Shown here piece by piece: positions 8,081 to 16,023 of a stretch of 64,000 bases of DNA. The position numbers and the translations under genes are program-made. The stretch is from Streptococcus sp. 29892. GTDB taxonomy: Bacteria > Bacillota > Bacilli > Lactobacillales > Streptococcaceae. The stretch is taken from NCBI RefSeq assembly GCF_032594935.1, contig NZ_CP118734.1:462001-526000 (forward strand). Direction: 5' to 3'. The notes beneath the pieces were generated by a model. The model saw only the letters and a list, made by a program, of their open reading frames with translations. It had not been told where the DNA came from and searched no databases. The stretch's first letter is position 1, and each line of letters begins with the position of its first letter.

Positions 8081-8428
8081 ATGGCAACTTTCATACACCA
8101 TACAGTTCCGGAGTGTCCTTATGTGACCACTCAGTGTGTCTTATCTGGGAAATGGAGTATGTTATTACTACATCATATCGAAGAAGGTCCCATTCGGTTT
8201 AATGAATTGCACCGTCGATTGACAGGGATTTCCCAAGCAACCTTGACCAAGCAGTTGCGTCAGCTAGAAGATGATGGTTTAATCACTCGGAAGGTTTATG
8301 CACAAGTTCCGCCAAAAGTGGAATATGAACTGAGCGAGATTGGTCAGGAATTCAAGTTGGTTCTTCAACAAATTGAAGTCTTCGGCGATAAATACATCAA
8401 CTTTGTTAAATCAAAAAAATCTGAATGA
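8081..8428 (+). CDS. HxlR-family winged-helix regulator
   Basis: A 115-residue DUF24/HxlR regulator. The start is HTVPECPYVTTQCVLSGKWS, followed by the winged helix IRFNELHRRLTGISQATLTKQLRQLEDDGLI. The cysteine before PYV is in the position used by the redox-sensing YodB and CatR proteins of B. subtilis, and a second cysteine (TQC) is nearby. Divergence from a flavin reductase, with a VOC dioxygenase at the end of the same run, mirrors YodB/CatR targets. Electrophile sensing is inference. Shine-Dalgarno AAAGGAG gives a confident start. Confidence 0.88.
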   Translation: MATFIHHTVPECPYVTTQCVLSGKWSMLLLHHIEEGPIRFNELHRRLTGISQATLTKQLRQLEDDGLITRKVYAQVPPKVEYELSEIGQEFKLVLQQIEVFGDKYINFVKSKKSE

Positions 8429-8448
8429 GTTCGTATCTCATTCAGATT
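8418..8448. terminator. Bidirectional terminator between HxlR and M3 peptidase genes
   Basis: AATCTGAATGAG pairs perfectly with CTCATTCAGATT around a 7-nt loop. T tracts follow on the plus strand and A tracts precede, serving the convergent genes. Confidence 0.85.
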
Positions 8449-8457
8449 TTTGTTTTT

Positions 8458-10155
8458 TTATAGTTCGTCATCCTTAACAGCGTCTAGCCAGCTAGCAGCA
8501 GCCTTGGCTGTGCTTTCAAGGGCACCTTCTTTGAACGGTGATTGGAGGTTTGCAGCTTCAACCACTTGCAAGAAGGACTTGGTACCACCCAAATCACAGA
8601 TGCGGATGTAGTCTTCCCAAGCATTTTCATCGTGATCTACCTGCGTACGTTTCCAGAATTGAAGGGCACAGACTTGAGCCAAGGTATAGTCGATGTAGTA
8701 GAATGGGCTGGCAAATATATGCCCTTGACGGTACCAGAAGATACCGCGGTTGAGGGCTTCTGACTCAGAATAATCACGGTCTGGCAAGTAGAGGTCTTGG
8801 AGTTTTTTCCAAGTCGCCTTACGTTCGGCTGGTGTCATCTCTGGGCGTTCATAGACTTCGTGCTGGAAGTGATCCACCAAGACACCGTAAGGCAAGAAGA
8901 GAAGGGCACTTGCCAAGTGGGTAAACTTGTACTTATCCACCTGTTCCTTGAAGAAACGGTCCATCCATGGCCAGGTCATAAATTCCATAGACATGGAGTG
9001 GATTTCACAGGTTTCATAGGTTGGCCAGACAACTTCTGGACTTTGGATCCAACGGGAACGATAGACTTGGAAGGCGTGACCTGCTTCGTGGGTCAAGACA
9101 TCAATATCACCGCTGGTACCGTTGAAGTTGGAGAAGATGAATGGGCTCTTGAAGTCAGGGATATAGGTACAGTAGCCACCGCTGTTTTTGCCTGGTTTTG
9201 CGACCAAGTCCAAAAGCTCATGCTCAATCATGAAATCGAAGAATTCGCCTGTTTCTGCGGACAATTCACGGTACATGTCTTGGGCCTGATTGACGATAAA
9301 ATCTGGGTCACCTTGTGGCACCGCATTGCCGTCTAAGAACTCAAGATTGAGGTCGTAGTGTTTGAGGCTTGGTACCTGCAAGCGTTTTGCTTGGCGTTGA
9401 CGAAGATTTTGTACAATCGGTACGATATGCTTGAGGATTTCCTCACGATAAACCTTGACCATGTCACGATTGTAATCAAAACGGTTCATCTTGAGATAGC
9501 CGTATTCTACGTAGTCCTTGAAGCCAAGTTTGTGGGCGATTTCCGTGCGGACCTTGACCAACTCATCGTAAACACGGTCAAAATCAGCTTCCTTGCTTTC
9601 AAAGAAGGCAGTTGTAGCAGCAGAAGCAGCCTTGCGGACCTCGCGGTCAGTTGATTGACCGAATGGTCCCATTTGTGCCAGGTTGTAGGTCTGACCTTGG
9701 AAATCAATCTCTGCACCAGCAATCAGTTTGCTGTATTCATCAGATAATTCATTTTCTTTTTGCAGTAATGGAATGACGTCTGATGAGAAGGTTTTGAGCT
9801 TGTTTTCTGCCTGCATGAAGAAGGTTTGAGGCAAGATATCTGACAACTCTTCCTTGTAAGGCGTCTGGACAATGACACGGTAGTAGTTGGTGGTCAATTC
9901 TTCAAAAAGTGGCGAATATTCATTCCAAAACTTTGTTTCTTCATTGTAAAACTCATCGTTCATGTCGATAGTATGACGGATCATCCAGAGGTTGTACTGG
10001 GTATCAACCAAGTTGAGTAATTTGGTAACGTCTGTCACAAGTGTACGAGTTGTTTCCAAGTCATTTGCCTGAGTTAACTGGTCTGTCAGGTCAGAAAATT
10101 GAGCCTTGATGGCTTCATAATCGGGACGGACATAGGTATAGTCTGAAAATTTCAT
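8458..10155 (-). CDS. M3-family oligoendopeptidase (PepF-like)
   Basis: A 565-residue zinc metallopeptidase that cleaves short oligopeptides in the cytoplasm. The HEXXH motif is in DVLTHEAGHAFQVYRSR near residue 350, and the third ligand Glu is in TYETCEIHSMSMEF about 28 residues on. C-terminal PFYYIDYTLAQVCALQFW is typical of M3B peptidases. The length is slightly shorter than classical PepF (about 600). The start has an AAGGAG Shine-Dalgarno. It is followed by a convergent terminator, so it is probably a single-gene unit. Confidence 0.9.
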   Translation of the reverse strand: MKFSDYTYVRPDYEAIKAQFSDLTDQLTQANDLETTRTLVTDVTKLLNLVDTQYNLWMIRHTIDMNDEFYNEETKFWNEYSPLFEELTTNYYRVIVQTPYKEELSDILPQTFFMQAENKLKTFSSDVIPLLQKENELSDEYSKLIAGAEIDFQGQTYNLAQMGPFGQSTDREVRKAASAATTAFFESKEADFDRVYDELVKVRTEIAHKLGFKDYVEYGYLKMNRFDYNRDMVKVYREEILKHIVPIVQNLRQRQAKRLQVPSLKHYDLNLEFLDGNAVPQGDPDFIVNQAQDMYRELSAETGEFFDFMIEHELLDLVAKPGKNSGGYCTYIPDFKSPFIFSNFNGTSGDIDVLTHEAGHAFQVYRSRWIQSPEVVWPTYETCEIHSMSMEFMTWPWMDRFFKEQVDKYKFTHLASALLFLPYGVLVDHFQHEVYERPEMTPAERKATWKKLQDLYLPDRDYSESEALNRGIFWYRQGHIFASPFYYIDYTLAQVCALQFWKRTQVDHDENAWEDYIRICDLGGTKSFLQVVEAANLQSPFKEGALESTAKAAASWLDAVKDDEL

Positions 10156-10230
10156 ATGATTCTCCTTTTGTATTGCTACCTTCTATCTTACTCTTTTTGA
10201 AAACGTTTGGCAAATCCTGACTCGTCCATG

Positions 10231-10259
10231 TTCACAAGTCTTTCTATTTATGGTAAAAT
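10231..10259 (+). promoter_or_regulatory. ppaC promoter
   Basis: TTCACA (10231-10236) and TAAAAT (10254-10259) are separated by 17 bp, 34 bp upstream of the ppaC ATG. Confidence 0.65.
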
Positions 10260-10293
10260 GTAGGAGATTATTAGAAAAAATGAGGTTGTAGAC

Positions 10294-11229
10294 ATGTCTA
10301 AATTTTTAGTTTTTGGTCACCAAAATCCTGATACAGATGCCATTGCATCATCATACGGTTGGGCTCACTTGGAGCGTGAAGTGTTTGGTCGTGATGCGGA
10401 AGCAGTTGCTCTTGGAACGCCAAATGAAGAAACAGCTTTTGCACTTGACTATTTTGGTGTTACTGCACCGCGCGTGGTTGAGTCTGCAAAAGCAGAAGGC
10501 GTTAGCCAAGTTATCTTGACTGACCACAATGAATTCCAACAATCAATCGCAGACATCAAGGATGTGGAAGTGGCAGCTGTTATTGACCACCACCGTGTCG
10601 CAAACTTTGAAACTGCAAACCCATTGTACATGCGCTTAGAGCCAGTAGGTTCAGCATCATCAATCGTTTATCGTGCCTTCAAAGAAAATGGTGTGACGCC
10701 ACCAAAAGAAGTAGCTGGACTTCTTCTATCAGGTTTGATTTCAGATACCCTCTTGCTTAAATCGCCAACCACTCATGCAACAGATCCACAAGTAGCAGCT
10801 GAATTGGCTGAAATTGCTGGCGTGAACTTGGAAGAATATGGCTTGGCACTCTTGAAAGCAGGAACCAACCTTGCCAGCAAGTCAGCAGAAGAATTGATTG
10901 ACATCGATGCAAAAACCTTTGGTTTGAATGGAAATGACGTGCGTGTAGCCCAAGTCAACACAGTGGACATTGCAGAAGTCTTGGAACGCCAAGCAGAAAT
11001 CGAAGCAGCAATGACAGCAGCATCAGCAGCAAATGGCTACTCTGACTTTGTTTTGATGATTACAGACATCGTTAACTCAAACTCTGAAATCCTTGCGCTT
11101 GGTAGCAACATGGACAAGGTGGAAGCGGCCTTTAACTTCAAGTTGGAAAACAACCACGCTTTCCTTGCAGGAGCCGTTTCCCGTAAGAAACAAGTGGTAC
11201 CACAATTGACAGAAGCGTTTAACGCATAA
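10294..11229 (+). CDS. ppaC: Manganese-dependent inorganic pyrophosphatase (family II)
   Basis: The 311 residues form a DHH/DHHA2 two-domain enzyme that hydrolyses pyrophosphate to pull biosynthetic reactions forward. Motifs are [13 protein letters not shown] (residues 8-20, Mn ligands His and Asp), a DHN motif near 77, [10 protein letters not shown] near 96-105, and C-terminal [10 protein letters not shown] for substrate binding. The codon bias is that of a highly expressed gene. It has its own promoter and a tight terminator, so it is monocistronic except for readthrough to 11273. Confidence 0.96.
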   Translation: MSKFLVFGHQNPDTDAIASSYGWAHLEREVFGRDAEAVALGTPNEETAFALDYFGVTAPRVVESAKAEGVSQVILTDHNEFQQSIADIKDVEVAAVIDHHRVANFETANPLYMRLEPVGSASSIVYRAFKENGVTPPKEVAGLLLSGLISDTLLLKSPTTHATDPQVAAELAEIAGVNLEEYGLALLKAGTNLASKSAEELIDIDAKTFGLNGNDVRVAQVNTVDIAEVLERQAEIEAAMTAASAANGYSDFVLMITDIVNSNSEILALGSNMDKVEAAFNFKLENNHAFLAGAVSRKKQVVPQLTEAFNA

Positions 11230-11235
11230 ATACCT

Positions 11236-11251
11236 AGCACCTTCGGGTGCT
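11236..11251 (+). terminator. Terminator after ppaC
   Basis: AGCACC-TTCG-GGTGCT tetraloop hairpin, then TTCTTTATT. The T tract is imperfect and only 7 nt precede the next Shine-Dalgarno, so partial readthrough is likely. Confidence 0.75.
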
Positions 11252-11272
11252 TTCTTTATTGAAAGGACAATT

Positions 11273-11737
11273 ATGGCTTACACAGTAAATTTTAAAGAAG
11301 TTGAAACGACAGGCTTGGAAGCAAGTCCTGTCGCAGCTGTCTTGGCAGGTCTACGTGCCAACGAAGCTCGCTATTTCTGGAACAAATACAAGCAGGAGTT
11401 CGTGGTCTATAGCCCAGAGGAGAAGCCTGAAATCTTGCCCTTCATCGAGAAGGTCTTGGCAGAGCGGGACATGAACTTTCCATATACCCCGCTTAACGTA
11501 GCCCAGCTTGAAGTAGATGGCATTCTCTGGTCATTTGTCTTTTATGACAATGGCCTGGCTGTCAATGTCCTTTATACGCTTGAAGAAGGAGGCAAACGAG
11601 CGGTCGGTTTCAAATTGTCAGACGGGATTGACATTCCTAAAGAATTTGAAGGAAAATTCAAGTTTGCCCGCCAACGCTCCAAACTGGCAGGCGAAATCCG
11701 TGGAACCTTCTTTGTGGTCAAGGGTAACTATCTATAA
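11273..11737 (+). CDS. Conserved hypothetical cytoplasmic protein
   Basis: The 154 residues show no signal peptide, membrane segment or catalytic motif that I recognise. The product is mixed alpha/beta and ends with a basic stretch (FKFARQRSKLAGEIRGTFFVVKGNYL). The start has GAAAGGAC as Shine-Dalgarno and lies 43 bp after ppaC, so it may be transcribed by readthrough from the ppaC promoter. Codon use matches its neighbours. No function is proposed. Confidence 0.7.
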   Translation: MAYTVNFKEVETTGLEASPVAAVLAGLRANEARYFWNKYKQEFVVYSPEEKPEILPFIEKVLAERDMNFPYTPLNVAQLEVDGILWSFVFYDNGLAVNVLYTLEEGGKRAVGFKLSDGIDIPKEFEGKFKFARQRSKLAGEIRGTFFVVKGNYL

Positions 11738-11790
11738 GGTGGTCATAGAAAGTTTAGGAAAATAAAAAAGGCTGAGAATGACTTCTCTGC

Positions 11791-12093
11791 CTATTTTTTT
11801 ACTTTGTACAATATTCTTTTTTTAAGTCCAACTTGAACCAAACGAAAACCGATGAGGCCTGTAGCACTTGCTAATGCGAGGGCAGGAAAAACAGGGATAT
11901 CTAAAGCTAGATAGATATAGCTAGCAATAACTGTAATTAGGCTAAATAGAACAATATTCACAAAGAACAAGAGTTCATTGATGCGTTCTTTTTTTGCATT
12001 TTTTACCTGATAGGCTTGAACAGTTGTGTTTTTCTCTTTCGGGATATACTCTTCGTACTGGTATTCTTGGGACTGATAGTGTCTTAATGCCAT
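11791..12093 (-). CDS. Small membrane protein, DUF3270-like
   Basis: A 100-residue protein whose start I place at 12093 because AAGGAG sits 6 nt upstream. A longer in-frame start at 12126 lacks a Shine-Dalgarno. The N-terminal half is polar and Tyr/Gln/Lys rich (HYQSQEYQYEEYIPKEK). Two transmembrane helices follow near residues 42-63 and 66-86, then a basic tail. The pattern matches a streptococcal family of unknown function (DUF3270). Confidence 0.72.
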   Translation of the reverse strand: MALRHYQSQEYQYEEYIPKEKNTTVQAYQVKNAKKERINELLFFVNIVLFSLITVIASYIYLALDIPVFPALALASATGLIGFRLVQVGLKKRILYKVKK

Positions 12094-12234
12094 ATCGTCT
12101 CCTTTTCTGCCTTTTAAGAATAACATAACATTTATGAAATTTTATGTCAGCAATATTACAATATGGTTACAAGAAAATGAGAAAAGTCTGAACATTAAAT
12201 TTACGGGCAGGTTATGTTTTCCAAAAATACTTTG

Positions 12235-12251
12235 TGATATAATTAACTTTA
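12235..12251 (+). promoter_or_regulatory. Extended -10 promoter giving a leaderless trhP1 mRNA
   Basis: TGATATAAT at 12235-12243 ends 7 nt before ATG at 12251. The predicted transcription start is therefore at or next to the A of the start codon. No Shine-Dalgarno is present. Confidence 0.6.
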
Positions 12252-13180
12252 TGGGAAAAATTATCATTACAGCAACAGCTGAAAGTATTGAACAGGTCAA
12301 GGAACTGCTTGCAGCAGGGGTTGACCGCATTTATGTTGGCGAAGCTGACCATGCTCTTCGTATTCCGACAAACTTTACTTATGATGAGTTACGGGAAATA
12401 GCAGTGCTGGTCCATGGTGCAGGCAAGGAACTGACCGTTGCCGCAAACGCCCTTATGCACCAAGACATGATGGATAACATCAAGCCCTTTATGGATTTGA
12501 TGAGAGAAATCAAGGTGGACTATCTAGTTGTCGGTGATACAGGTATTTTTTATGTCAACAAGCGAGATGGTTACAATTTTAAGCTGATTTACGATACCTC
12601 TGTCTTTGTGACTTCAAGTCGCCAAATTAACTTCTGGAAAGACCATGGGGCTGTCGAAGCCGTATTGGCACGGGAAATTCCGTCGGAAGAACTATTTGAC
12701 ATTGCCAAAAATTTGGAAATTCCAGCGGAAATCTTGGTTTACGGTGCTTCGGTTATTCACCATTCCAAGCGAACCCTGTTACGGAATTACTATAATTTTA
12801 CCAAGGCTGATGAAACTGACTTGTCACGTGGACGTGGTCTTTTCTTGGCAGAACCAAGCGACCCAGACAGTCACTATTCAATTTTTGAGGACAAGCATGG
12901 CACACATATCTTTATTAACAATGACATTGATATGATGACCAAATTGGCAGAATTAGATGAGCATGGCTATCGTAACTGGAAGTTGGATGGGATCTACTGT
13001 CCTGGTCAGAACTTTGTAGCAATTGCCAAGCTCTTTGTTCAAGCTAGAGATTTGATTGAAAAAGAGGAGTTCACCTATGATCAGGCCTTTTTGCTAGATG
13101 AGCAAGTGCGTAAGCTCCATCCAGTACAACGTGGCTTGGATACAGGTTTCTACGAATTTGACCGCAATACAGTCAAATAA
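12251..13180 (+). CDS. trhP1: U32 peptidase-family tRNA hydroxylase subunit TrhP1 (YrrN-like)
   Basis: 309 residues from the ATG at 12251 (MGKIIITATAESIEQVKELL). An in-frame ATG at 12134 would add 39 residues not typical of the family and lying within promoter sequence. Size and N-terminus match B. subtilis YrrN. With its partner YrrO it is needed for prephenate-dependent hydroxylation of tRNA uridine 34, a step before mo5U/mcmo5U. The conserved YGASVIHHSKRTLLRNYYNF lies where the larger partner has its cysteine-rich segment. trhP2 follows after a 175-bp gap holding a structured RNA. Confidence 0.85.
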   Translation: MGKIIITATAESIEQVKELLAAGVDRIYVGEADHALRIPTNFTYDELREIAVLVHGAGKELTVAANALMHQDMMDNIKPFMDLMREIKVDYLVVGDTGIFYVNKRDGYNFKLIYDTSVFVTSSRQINFWKDHGAVEAVLAREIPSEELFDIAKNLEIPAEILVYGASVIHHSKRTLLRNYYNFTKADETDLSRGRGLFLAEPSDPDSHYSIFEDKHGTHIFINNDIDMMTKLAELDEHGYRNWKLDGIYCPGQNFVAIAKLFVQARDLIEKEEFTYDQAFLLDEQVRKLHPVQRGLDTGFYEFDRNTVK

Positions 13181-13209
13181 CTATATTTTTAGCACAATTT
13201 ATTTACTTT

Positions 13210-13297
13210 AACCTGGCAGAGTTAGCTCTGTCACTTACTATGTAAGGTCAGAGCACGGGAACGCCTTTGGGCGATTTTCTAATCTCTGCCCTAGGTT
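13210..13297 (+). ncRNA. Candidate structured, possibly bistable RNA between trhP1 and trhP2
   Basis: A closing helix pairs AACCT+GGCAGAG (13210-13221) with CTCTGCC+AGGTT (13284-13297), interrupted by a 2-nt bulge. Inside are two hairpins: GCTCTG/CAGAGC (13225-13230 with 13249-13254) capped by CTTAC/GTAAG, and CGCC-TTTG-GGCG (13262-13273). Together they make a three-way junction. The four CAGAG/CTCTG arms can also pair as two sequential hairpins, so two exclusive folds exist. I do not recognise a known family. Confidence 0.5.
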
Positions 13298-13355
13298 TCC
13301 GAGTGAAACAACATCGTTTACAGTATTCTATCCTGCAAATAGAAAGAAGTTTATT

Positions 13356-14642
13356 ATGTCAAAAACATTAAAGCGTCCCGAGGTCTTGTCACCTGCAGGG
13401 ACTTTGGAAAAATTAAAGGTTGCCATTGACTATGGTGCTGATGCTGTCTTTGTCGGCGGTCAGGCCTATGGTTTACGAAGCCGTGCTGGTAATTTTACCA
13501 TGGACGAGATGCGGGAAGGGATTGAATACGCCCACGCCCGTGGTGCTAAGGTCTATGTAGCGGCCAATATGGTCACCCACGAGGGTAATGAAGAAGGGGC
13601 AGGAGCCTGGTTCCGCGAATTGCGTGACATGGGCTTGGATGCCGTTATCGTATCTGACCCAGCCCTCATCGTTATTTGTGCGACAGAGGCGCCGGGACTT
13701 GAAATTCACCTGTCCACCCAGGCTTCATCGACCAACTATGAAACCTTTGAGTTTTGGAAGGAATTGGGCCTGACCCGTGTCGTCTTGGCCCGTGAAGTGA
13801 CCATGGAAGAAGTAGCTGAAATCCGCAAACGGACAGACGTTGAAATCGAAGCCTTTGTCCACGGTGCCATGTGTATCTCCTACTCAGGCCGCTGCGTTCT
13901 CTCTAACCACATGAGCAAACGCGATGCCAACCGCGGTGGCTGCTCCCAGTCTTGCCGTTGGAAGTACAATCTCTACGACCTCCCATTTGGTGAGGAACGA
14001 CGTTCCATTAAGGGGGAAATACCAGAGGAGTTCTCCATGTCTGCAGTGGATATGTGTATGATCGACCATATCCCAGATATGATTGAAAATGGTGTTGATA
14101 GCTTGAAGATTGAAGGCCGTATGAAATCTGTCCACTACGTGTCAACCGTAACCAACTGCTATAAGGCTGCGGTCGATGCCTATCTAGAAAGTCCAGAAAA
14201 GTTTGAAGCCATCAAGCAAGACCTGATTGACGAAATGTGGAAGGTTGCTCAACGGGAATTGGCGACAGGTTTCTACTACAGCCCACCGAGCGAAAACGAA
14301 CAGCTTTTCGGTGCCCGCCGTAAGATTCCAGAATACAAATTCATCGCCGAAGTAGTGGCTTTTGACAAGGATGCTATGACTGCAACCATTCGCCAACGCA
14401 ATGTCATCAACGAAGGTGACCAAGTAGAGTTTTACGGACCAGGTTTCCGCCATTTTGAAACCACTATTCAGGACTTGCATGATTCAAATGGAGAAAAGAT
14501 TGACCGCGCCAACAAGCCCATGGAACTCTTAACTATTAAGCTGGACCGTGAAATCTATCCTGGTGACATGATTCGTGCCTGCAAGTCAGGTCTTATCAAC
14601 CTTTACCAAGAAGATGGTCAATCATTGACTATTAGAGCATAA
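13356..14642 (+). CDS. trhP2: U32 peptidase-family tRNA hydroxylase subunit TrhP2 (YrrO-like)
   Basis: A 428-residue U32 protein. The N-terminal TIM-barrel-like part begins RPEVLSPAGTLEKLKVAIDYGADAVFVGG. The family cysteine signature follows: FVHGAMCISYSGRCVLSNH near 168-186 and GGCSQSCRWKY near 194-204, the four cysteines that hold an iron-sulfur cluster in TrhP/RlhA-type proteins. A C-terminal beta domain (EVVAFDKDAMTATIRQRNVINEGDQVEFYGP) is the collagenase-like U32_C module. Despite the peptidase name, the YrrO group acts in tRNA U34 hydroxylation with YrrN. Confidence 0.9.
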   Translation: MSKTLKRPEVLSPAGTLEKLKVAIDYGADAVFVGGQAYGLRSRAGNFTMDEMREGIEYAHARGAKVYVAANMVTHEGNEEGAGAWFRELRDMGLDAVIVSDPALIVICATEAPGLEIHLSTQASSTNYETFEFWKELGLTRVVLAREVTMEEVAEIRKRTDVEIEAFVHGAMCISYSGRCVLSNHMSKRDANRGGCSQSCRWKYNLYDLPFGEERRSIKGEIPEEFSMSAVDMCMIDHIPDMIENGVDSLKIEGRMKSVHYVSTVTNCYKAAVDAYLESPEKFEAIKQDLIDEMWKVAQRELATGFYYSPPSENEQLFGARRKIPEYKFIAEVVAFDKDAMTATIRQRNVINEGDQVEFYGPGFRHFETTIQDLHDSNGEKIDRANKPMELLTIKLDREIYPGDMIRACKSGLINLYQEDGQSLTIRA

Positions 14643-14645
14643 AAT

Positions 14646-14668
14646 AAAAGGCTGAAGTTCAGCCTTTT
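14646..14668. terminator. Bidirectional terminator
   Basis: AAAAGGCTG (14646-14654) pairs with CAGCCTTTT (14660-14668), loop AAGTT. It serves trhP2 and the convergent gene at 14659-14982, whose last codons lie inside it. Confidence 0.8.
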
Positions 14669-14982
14669 GTTTGTTTTTGGGAGGTTTTTACACTTTCTGG
14701 AACCAGGGTGATTTTCTTAATATCTTGGATATTGATAATGCTGGTTACCCGACGTTTGAAATTTTTCATGATAATCCGTTGGCGTTCCTTATCGTATTTG
14801 ACAATATCGCCTGTAAAACTGCGGTCGTTGTAGATAACATGAATAGCCGCTTTCTTGTAGAGGGCTAGTTCTAAATTGTTCTTAATCTCTTCCTTGCTGT
14901 CAGGCTCAATAGTCTTAGGAGCTTTGCTATTGCCCAAAAAGATATTGACCTGCTCTAAAATAACTTCCAAAAATCTCTTCAT
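14659..14982 (-). CDS. Conserved hypothetical, possible Sm/SH3-like barrel protein
   Basis: A 107-residue protein with an amphipathic N-terminus (MKRFLEVILEQVNIFLG), an acidic linker, then a beta-rich core (AIHVIYNDRSFTGDIVKYDKERQRIIMKNF..VTSIINIQDIKKITLV) that reads like a five-strand barrel with a closing I..I..L strand. This resembles YolD-like or Sm-like folds, but I cannot place it. Shine-Dalgarno AAAGGAT supports the start. It shares a divergent promoter region with the YdbC-like gene at 15075. Confidence 0.65.
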   Translation of the reverse strand: MKRFLEVILEQVNIFLGNSKAPKTIEPDSKEEIKNNLELALYKKAAIHVIYNDRSFTGDIVKYDKERQRIIMKNFKRRVTSIINIQDIKKITLVPESVKTSQKQTKG

Positions 14983-15004
14983 GGCATTATCCTTTCAAAC
15001 TTGC

Positions 15005-15014
15005 TATAATTATA
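15005..15014. promoter_or_regulatory. Overlapping divergent -10 boxes
   Basis: Plus-strand TATAAT at 15005-15010 (extended by TGC) and minus-strand TATAAT at 15009-15014 share two base pairs. The two divergent genes therefore probably cannot fire simultaneously from one template. Confidence 0.55.
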
Positions 15015-15074
15015 GTATCCAATTTTCGCAAAAATGACAAGTTTTTTCGAACAAATAAGTGAAGGAGGTAACAA

Positions 15075-15290
15075 ATGGCAGAATTTACATTTGAAATCGA
15101 AGAAAAACTCTTGGTCCTATCTGAAAATGATAAGGGCTGGACCAAGGAACTCAATCGTGTATCATTTAATGGCGCACCAGCCAAGTATGATATCCGTACC
15201 TGGAGCCCTGACCACACTAAGATGGGCAAGGGGATCACGCTTAGCAATGAAGAATTCCAAGTTCTCTTGGATGCATTTGCTAATAAATAA
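15075..15290 (+). CDS. YdbC-family PC4-like ssDNA-binding coactivator homologue
   Basis: A 71-residue protein starting MAEFTFEIEEKLLVLSENDKGWTKELNRVSFNG, with core KYDIRTWSPDHTKMGKGITLSNEEFQVLLDAF. Size and pattern fit the bacterial PC4/Sub1-like YdbC family, which binds single-stranded DNA as a dimer and may act in transcription or DNA protection. GAAGGAGG gives an unambiguous start. It is transcribed alone, with a terminator touching the stop codon. Confidence 0.83.
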   Translation: MAEFTFEIEEKLLVLSENDKGWTKELNRVSFNGAPAKYDIRTWSPDHTKMGKGITLSNEEFQVLLDAFANK

Positions 15291-15317
15291 AAGAAGCCTA
15301 AGCGAAAAAGGCTTCTT
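15291..15317. terminator. Bidirectional terminator between YdbC-like gene and bioY
   Basis: AAGAAGCCT pairs with AGGCTTCTT around a 9-nt loop, followed by a T run. The last codons of bioY lie within it. Confidence 0.82.
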
Positions 15318-15837
15318 TTTTTGTGATAGGTTGGAGGAGACGGTGGCAGACAGTAACTAAGGTAATTTTTGCCAAATCTGGCAGGATAAAGGGTAGAACC
15401 GTCCATGCCAATGTATCTGACCAGCTAGCACCTGAAACAAACTTAAAGACCAAACAGCCTAAAAGGAAGCAACTTGCTGTTCCGAGAAGGCAAGCTGAGA
15501 AAACAGTCACAGGTGAGGAAGTTGACTTGGTGAGGGCAGAAGTGATTGCAGCATAGACTAGGAAGCCCCATAAAAAGCCTGCTGTTGGTCCCACGAGAGC
15601 AGCAAATCCACCTGAAAATCCAGCAAAGACGGGAAGGCCGATAGCGCCTAGAGTTAGATAAAGGGCTAAACTTGCAATGGCTTCTTTCGGCTTGTATAAA
15701 CAAGCTACTAAGCCGATAGCTAAGGTTTGTAGGGTAAAGGGAACAGGTCCGATAGACAGGCTGACTTGTGACAGGGCAGCAATGATAGCTGTTCCGATAG
15801 CGATGTAAACAAGAGATTTCGTAGAATGGTTTGTCAT
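15298..15837 (-). CDS. bioY: Biotin ECF transporter S component BioY
   Basis: A 179-residue hydrophobic protein with about six membrane helices. The BioY hallmark stretch is GPVPFTLQTLAIGLVACLYKPKEAIASLALYLTLGAIGLPVFAGFSGG (about residues 31-78). It captures biotin and works with the shared EcfA/EcfT module or alone. No energizing genes are nearby. Control by BirA is strongly indicated by the operator that overlaps its promoter and ribosome-binding site. The terminator with the convergent YdbC-like gene overlaps its C-terminal codons. Confidence 0.92.
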   Translation of the reverse strand: MTNHSTKSLVYIAIGTAIIAALSQVSLSIGPVPFTLQTLAIGLVACLYKPKEAIASLALYLTLGAIGLPVFAGFSGGFAALVGPTAGFLWGFLVYAAITSALTKSTSSPVTVFSACLLGTASCFLLGCLVFKFVSGASWSDTLAWTVLPFILPDLAKITLVTVCHRLLQPITKKEAFFA

Positions 15838-15838
15838 T

Positions 15839-15900
15839 TTGTTATCCTTTTTATTTTTTTAGGTTAACAAAATTATAGACATTCTAGCCGTGAAAGTCAA
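15839..15900 (-). promoter_or_regulatory. bioY promoter and BirA operator
   Basis: On the minus strand, TTGACT (15895-15900) and TATAAT (15872-15877) are 17 bp apart. Immediately downstream, TTGTTAACC, 14 bp, then GGATAACAA (15870 down to 15839) forms an inverted repeat matching the Firmicutes biotin-repressor operator with one mismatch. The second half-site contains the Shine-Dalgarno, so bound BirA-biotinyl-AMP would cover the start region. Confidence 0.85.
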
Positions 15901-16023
15901 TGCTTCTGCCATCGGCTGTCACAGTGTTATAGTTTTTATTTATGGGAGTAGATAGAAAATATATATTAGTAGAGTTACTTGTTTCATGTTAGAATAATAA
16001 AAAAAAAGAAAGCGAGAATTGCC

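Noticed and set aside
8538..9654. Long plus-strand frames opposite the M3 peptidase
   Set aside because: The peptidase frame has all family motifs; the opposite frames are mirror images of its codon bias.
10198..10212. cre-like TGAAAACGTTTGGCA upstream of the M3 peptidase and ppaC
   Set aside because: It needs an extra base relative to the 14-bp consensus and does not overlap a recognisable peptidase promoter.
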